Origin: UBA2779 sp965232615
GTDB taxonomy: Bacteria > Spirochaetota > Spirochaetia > DSM-2461
Direction of reading: 5' to 3'
Length of the DNA: 64,000 nt
NCBI GenBank assembly: GCA_965232615.1
Contig: OZ246985.1
Coordinates: 496,001 to 560,000, forward strand
The notes beneath the pieces are model-generated. The model searched no databases. It had not been told where the DNA came from and was given only the letters and a program-made list of their open reading frames with translations. Positions 61,202 through 64,000 of the stretch are shown here, piece by piece (the stretch's first letter is position 1; the number at the start of each line of letters is the position of its first letter). Made by a program: the position numbers and the translations under genes.

Positions 61202-61579
61202 ATGAAATACAAGAATATCAAGTCCATGCTCCACAACTTCGGACATTCGTTCTTCAGCCTGATGAACTATGTCGATGGTGAGTACATTGTGGACATCTTG
61301 CCAGACCTCATTCGGAAAGCCGATGGACATGAATTCCACATCCTCTTCCCCAGCGGCAAGCTTGTTCCTCCCATTCGTTATCCTCGGCGACTTCGCAAGT
61401 CGATCGGCTACTATACCGACTGGTTGCCAAAGCACGTCGCATCACATGATTTGGAACTGGAGCGTATCTCCGACATCCAACTCACGGCCACGGGAACAAG
61501 TGTCGGAGCCAGATACTCAGTGCAGGCAAAGGATGATCGTGGTGTCGAGTACGACATCCCAATCCAAAACACCATATGA
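61202..61579 (+). CDS. Hypothetical protein (cassette 4)
   Basis: 125 residues from ATG 61202, chosen because an earlier frame start lies in the attC site. Sequence MLHNFGHSFFSLMNYVDGEYI, PDLIRKADGHEFHILFPSGKL, RYPRRLRKSIGYYTDWLP. No signal peptide or membrane segment. I do not recognise a family. It ends seven bases before attC site 4. Confidence 0.6.
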   Translation: MKYKNIKSMLHNFGHSFFSLMNYVDGEYIVDILPDLIRKADGHEFHILFPSGKLVPPIRYPRRLRKSIGYYTDWLPKHVASHDLELERISDIQLTATGTSVGARYSVQAKDDRGVEYDIPIQNTI

Positions 61580-61585
61580 AGGACT

Positions 61586-61659
61586 GCCGAACAACCGCTT
61601 CCACAAGTATTTCTCATTCCGCGCGCGGAATGAGAAAACTGTGAAGCGAGGCGTTAAGG
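61586..61659 (+). other. Integron attC site 4
   Basis: R''-type GCCGAAC (61586-61592) and R' GTTAAGG (61653-61659). CGCTTC-C-ACA-A-GT-A-TTTCTCATTCCGCG pairs with CGCGGAATGAGAAA-AC-TGT-GAAGCG, with single unpaired C, A and A on one side. It is the longest stem of the four. Confidence 0.82.
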
Positions 61660-61670
61660 AATAAAATATG

Positions 61671-61708
61671 GGGCACCTCTAAAAAACAGCTTCAGGAAAT
61701 TGACGAAG
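61671..61708 (+). mobile_element. Truncated small element at the end of the cassette array
   Basis: GGGCACCTCTAAAAAACAGCTTCAGGAAATTGACGAAG, read in pieces, equals one end and arm of the 160-bp copies; the rest is missing. It lies 11 bases after attC site 4. The 61709-62082 region contains short CGCAGATT repeats (about 61810-61835) and no gene I can find. Confidence 0.6.
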
Positions 61709-62082
61709 AAATTAAGGCAACCTCCCCTGGCATGAGCCTGAATCAGAATACACCAATCATTTTTCTTCAGGAGAGGGAGCCCCGCGAAATCAGAGTCTAA
61801 TTTATCCGCAGATTACGCAGATTTTCGCAGATTAAAACTGAGTCTTTTGTGTTGGAGTGATTTTTACCCAAAGTTGATAAGTAGACCTTTGTGTAGGCTG
61901 GATGGCTTAAGGAAATTCAACACCTGAGCCTCCTCGGTTCCTGTTACGGCCATCGTGATGAATTTGGCTAAATAAGGACACCATAAACCCCATAGGAAGT
62001 ATATCCGGGCTAATTCAAAAACTCTCTAAATGGGGGTTCTTTCAAAAATCGGTTGTGTTTTTGACAACCATCTACGTTAAAT

Positions 62083-62118
62083 AGGGAATTCCAAAAGCCG
62101 GTGCTCCTGGAATTCCCT
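62083..62118. other. 11-bp perfect hairpin in the intergenic region
   Basis: AGGGAATTCCA (62083-62093) pairs with TGGAATTCCCT (62108-62118) around a 14-base loop. No T-run. It is 70 bases downstream of the minus-strand lipoprotein gene. Confidence 0.55.
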
Positions 62119-62136
62119 CTTAATTCTAAAAATCGC

Positions 62137-62168
62137 GCTTTAGCGGCAACCTGCGCTGCCGCTAAAGC
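62137..62168 (-). other. Hairpin after the second DUF1566 gene
   Basis: GCTTTAGCGGCA pairs with TGCCGCTAAAGC (12 bp, loop of 8). It is about 20 bases past the stop, the same place as the unrelated-sequence hairpin after the first gene, and the bases between stop and stem are similar (ATTTAAC). Confidence 0.65.
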
Positions 62169-62189
62169 AATTGTTAAATAGATAAATAG

Positions 62190-62312
62190 TTAAAAAGCCC
62201 TCACCGCACGGACATGGTTGTCGGTGAGCTTGTAGCTGTAGTCCTGGTAGCCATTGTAGAAGCTCTGCCTCCACGCGTTGCCGGCACTGAACTCCGACGA
62301 GGACCAGTAGAT
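62190..62312 (-). repeat. Putative variable repeat (VR) with NNC codon bias
   Basis: Between the fixed TACTGG and GCGGTGAGGGCT codons, variable codons include TTC, GCC, GGC, AAC, TTC, TAC, TAC, GAC, TAC, AGC, TAC, CTC, ACC, GAC and AAC. All end in C, as expected if a template had AAC at those places and adenines were replaced. Fixed codons GCG TGG, CAG AGC, GGC and CAG match the other copy. Confidence 0.65.
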
Positions 62313-63635
62313 ATTAGACGCGACACCAACTGTATTCTTCTGCTTATACAACTCATTCAATTCATCTTTGGATGGCAAAAACCAGTCATCCTTCCCTCCA
62401 GATGAATAGTCAGCACATGCCTTTGCCGCATAGTCTTCTGTGAAACCGGCGCCATCCAAGGCTTCAACGATAGCCGCTGTGTTGGATTTTCCGGTTCCTA
62501 TGGCTGTACCTGTTGTCACACTTGTCGCAGTATCACCCCATTTATAAGTAACAGAAAGATCACTGGGGGCCGCCTCCAGATAGCGCCAGCCGTCGGTAAC
62601 ATAGTTAGCATTTTCATAGAAGATTTTCCCTCCGGCAGGGCCGGTGTCGCCTACGCTGTACACGACCTCGACTGTCAGAGTGAAGTTGGCCGTTTTCTCG
62701 CCATTGTAGTTACCTTTACCGGTGGCCTTTACGGTGTAGAGTCCTCCATCACTCACCACGATACTGTCGGCTATGGTGATGGTGCCGTCATTGGCGATGC
62801 TGACAGCGCCGGAGCTTACGCCAGTTCCGGTAATGCTCAGGTCGTAGTCGGTACCCGCCGTTAGGGATAGGCTGCCGCCGACCATCGCGGTGTGGGTTGC
62901 CCCTGTCAGTGCCGGTACAGTTGTATTGGCAACAGTGAGGGAGAATGCGGCGGAATCCAGGTTAGTGATATCTACCTGATCTTTCTTAATCACCGTCAGG
63001 GTGAAGGTCTTTGTGTCGCTTGCACTATTCTTTGTTATCGTCGCGGTGAGAGTGACAGACGTATCGGCACCAATAAAATCCGGGCGGGTAACCGCTCCGT
63101 CATTGGCGTTGACGGCGGTATCGCTACTGGTCCACGATATGGTGGTTCCGCTGGCTCCGGTAGTCGGCAGGGTCATATCCTGGGTTACCGAAGTTGCGCT
63201 GTCTGTACCCGCATAGCCAATGTCTAGCGCGGCCTTATCAGCAGCTACCGACTCGGCATCGCTCAGAGTTTTTTTAACCGTCAGGGTGAAGGTCTTTGTG
63301 TCGCTTGCCTCATTCTTTGTTATCGTCGCGGTGAGAGTGACTGTCGCATCGGCAGCCGGGCGGGTAACCGCTCCGTCATTGGCGATGACGGTGGTATCGC
63401 TACTGACCCACGTTATGGTGGTTCCGTTGTCTCCGGTAGTCGGTAGGGTCAATGCCTGGGTTACTGAAGTTACGCTGTCTGTACCCGCATAGCTAATGTC
63501 TAGCGCGTCCTTATCAGCAGCTACCGAATCCAGATCACTCAATCCCTCACTTGTTGCGAGACAGCCTCCCAATCCAATGAGAACGAGAAATCCGACAAGC
63601 GCCACCAGGGGTACCGCTCTTGTTAATAGTTTCAT
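62190..63635 (-). CDS. DUF1566 (Lcl-type) lipoprotein with atrophied-Ig repeats, putative retroelement-diversified target
   Basis: 481 residues from ATG 63635 (AGGAGG ten bases upstream); ATG 63677 would add 14. Lipobox LGGC near residue 25. Residues 35-115 and 120-205 are two near-identical atrophied bacterial Ig (aBig-like) modules (ADKDALDISYAGTDS, SSDTTVIANDGAVTRP, TATITKNEASDTKTFTLTV). A third beta module spans about 210-315. The final 165 residues are the same DUF1566 domain as in the gene at 7139-8611. The last 123 bases (62190-62312) have strongly biased NNC codons at positions that differ. Surface-exposed binding protein (inference). Confidence 0.85.
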   Translation of the reverse strand: MKLLTRAVPLVALVGFLVLIGLGGCLATSEGLSDLDSVAADKDALDISYAGTDSVTSVTQALTLPTTGDNGTTITWVSSDTTVIANDGAVTRPAADATVTLTATITKNEASDTKTFTLTVKKTLSDAESVAADKAALDIGYAGTDSATSVTQDMTLPTTGASGTTISWTSSDTAVNANDGAVTRPDFIGADTSVTLTATITKNSASDTKTFTLTVIKKDQVDITNLDSAAFSLTVANTTVPALTGATHTAMVGGSLSLTAGTDYDLSITGTGVSSGAVSIANDGTITIADSIVVSDGGLYTVKATGKGNYNGEKTANFTLTVEVVYSVGDTGPAGGKIFYENANYVTDGWRYLEAAPSDLSVTYKWGDTATSVTTGTAIGTGKSNTAAIVEALDGAGFTEDYAAKACADYSSGGKDDWFLPSKDELNELYKQKNTVGVASNIYWSSSEFSAGNAWRQSFYNGYQDYSYKLTDNHVRAVRAF

Positions 63636-63818
63636 AGTATTTGAACCTCCTAAAGAAATTATGCAGGAGTTTATCAAACTTCACTGATAATGTCAAGGCA
63701 ATCTCTAAACTGAAGTTTTAAGGGAATTTCGGGCTAAATACTTATATAGAAAAAAGTTGAGATAGTTTTGCCTTCAAAACGTCCCCATGTAATATTACAA
63801 TTTTATTATATTTATGTA

Positions 63819-63847
63819 TTGACAATTATGTAGATATATTTCATAAT
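63819..63847 (+). promoter_or_regulatory. Sigma-70-type promoter before the IS1634-like transposase
   Basis: TTGACA (63819-63824), a 17-base spacer and CATAAT (63842-63847). The ATG follows seven bases after the -10, so the transcript would be nearly leaderless if this is used. Confidence 0.5.
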
Positions 63848-63853
63848 ATACCC

Positions 63854-64000
63854 ATGTATATTCAAATAGTACCAAACAGAAATTCGCCTCCCTGCATTCT
63901 GCTGCGGGAAGACCACCGAGAGAATGGCCGCGTTGTCAAAAAGACTCTGGCTAATTTAACCAAACTGCCAGGTCATGCCGTTGAAGGCCTTCGACGGTTG
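63854..64000 (+). CDS. IS1634-family transposase, 5' end (runs off window)
   Basis: 49 codons from ATG 63854 encode YIQIVPNRNSPPCILLRED, NGRVVKKTLANLTKLPG and AVEGLRRL, matching the N-terminus of IS1634-type transposases (MYIRxVPNRxSPPxxLLRE..., KxxTLANLSxLP). No catalytic region is visible because the window ends. The left end of the element should lie near 63780. Confidence 0.82.
   Translation, partial: MYIQIVPNRNSPPCILLREDHRENGRVVKKTLANLTKLPGHAVEGLRRL

Noticed and set aside
7139..63635. Complete diversity-generating retroelement within the window
   Set aside because: No reverse transcriptase, accessory gene or A-rich template copy of the variable repeat is present; only target-like genes are.
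1..64000. tRNA, rRNA or riboswitch genes
   Set aside because: No cloverleaf, rRNA motif or recognisable riboswitch core was found by eye; a covariance search was not possible.

Overview
The window most resembles a chromosomal segment of a free-living or host-associated spirochaete. The evidence is a complete six-gene mevalonate operon in the order I recall for Borrelia (mvaS-fni-mvaA-mvaD-mvaK2-mvk), several large lipoproteins with atrophied-Ig and DUF1566 domains, an anaerobe-type oxygen defence set (superoxide reductase, ferritin, rubredoxin), Rpn-type nucleases and many decayed insertion sequences. No rRNA or tRNA gene was recognised.

Layout. 0-6.4 kb: end of a sensor kinase, a YbiT-like ABC-F ATPase, a STAS/zinc-ribbon protein, a truncated 2-hydroxyacid dehydrogenase coupled to a PfkB sugar kinase, and an AlkD-like protein. 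6.4-13.2 kb: an IS5-like remnant, a DUF1566 lipoprotein, an ECF sigma factor and membrane-protein pair split by a small transposable element, a RecQ-like helicase and a cysH-type reductase. 13.2-24 kb: ilvD, an M24 aminopeptidase and the mevalonate operon. 24-34 kb: an SDR, recQ, a MATE-like protein, a hydrolase, an AI-2E-type permease, engB-aroK-aroC, then rubredoxin-ferritin-desulfoferrodoxin. 34-41 kb: accessory DNA with two Rpn copies, IS30 and IS1182/IS5-like remnants, a 14-unit heptamer repeat, a lipoprotein, a ROK protein and a metal-binding lipoprotein-like protein. 41-57.5 kb: mostly housekeeping (hydroxyacid dehydrogenase, uvrC, S41 protease, three-subunit transhydrogenase, DEAH helicase) plus exported proteins of unknown role. 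57.7-61.7 kb: a decayed integron. 62-64 kb: a second DUF1566 lipoprotein and the start of an IS1634-like transposase.

Three systems stand out. (1) At 57.7-61.7 kb an integron-integrase N-terminus, cut by an IS256 pseudogene that itself carries a small element, lies divergent from four gene cassettes. Each cassette ends in an attC-like hairpin with R''/R' boxes and unpaired extra bases on one arm. (2) The two DUF1566 lipoproteins end in the same scaffold, with differences concentrated in NNC/NNT codons, as expected for target genes of a diversity-generating retroelement; its reverse transcriptase and template would lie outside the window. (3) A family of short non-autonomous elements has GGGCACCTCT/AGAGGTRCCC ends, a 38-bp hairpin core and 4-bp target duplications. 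Copies split an operon, supply stop codons to several genes and appear to encode the N-terminus of a transporter.
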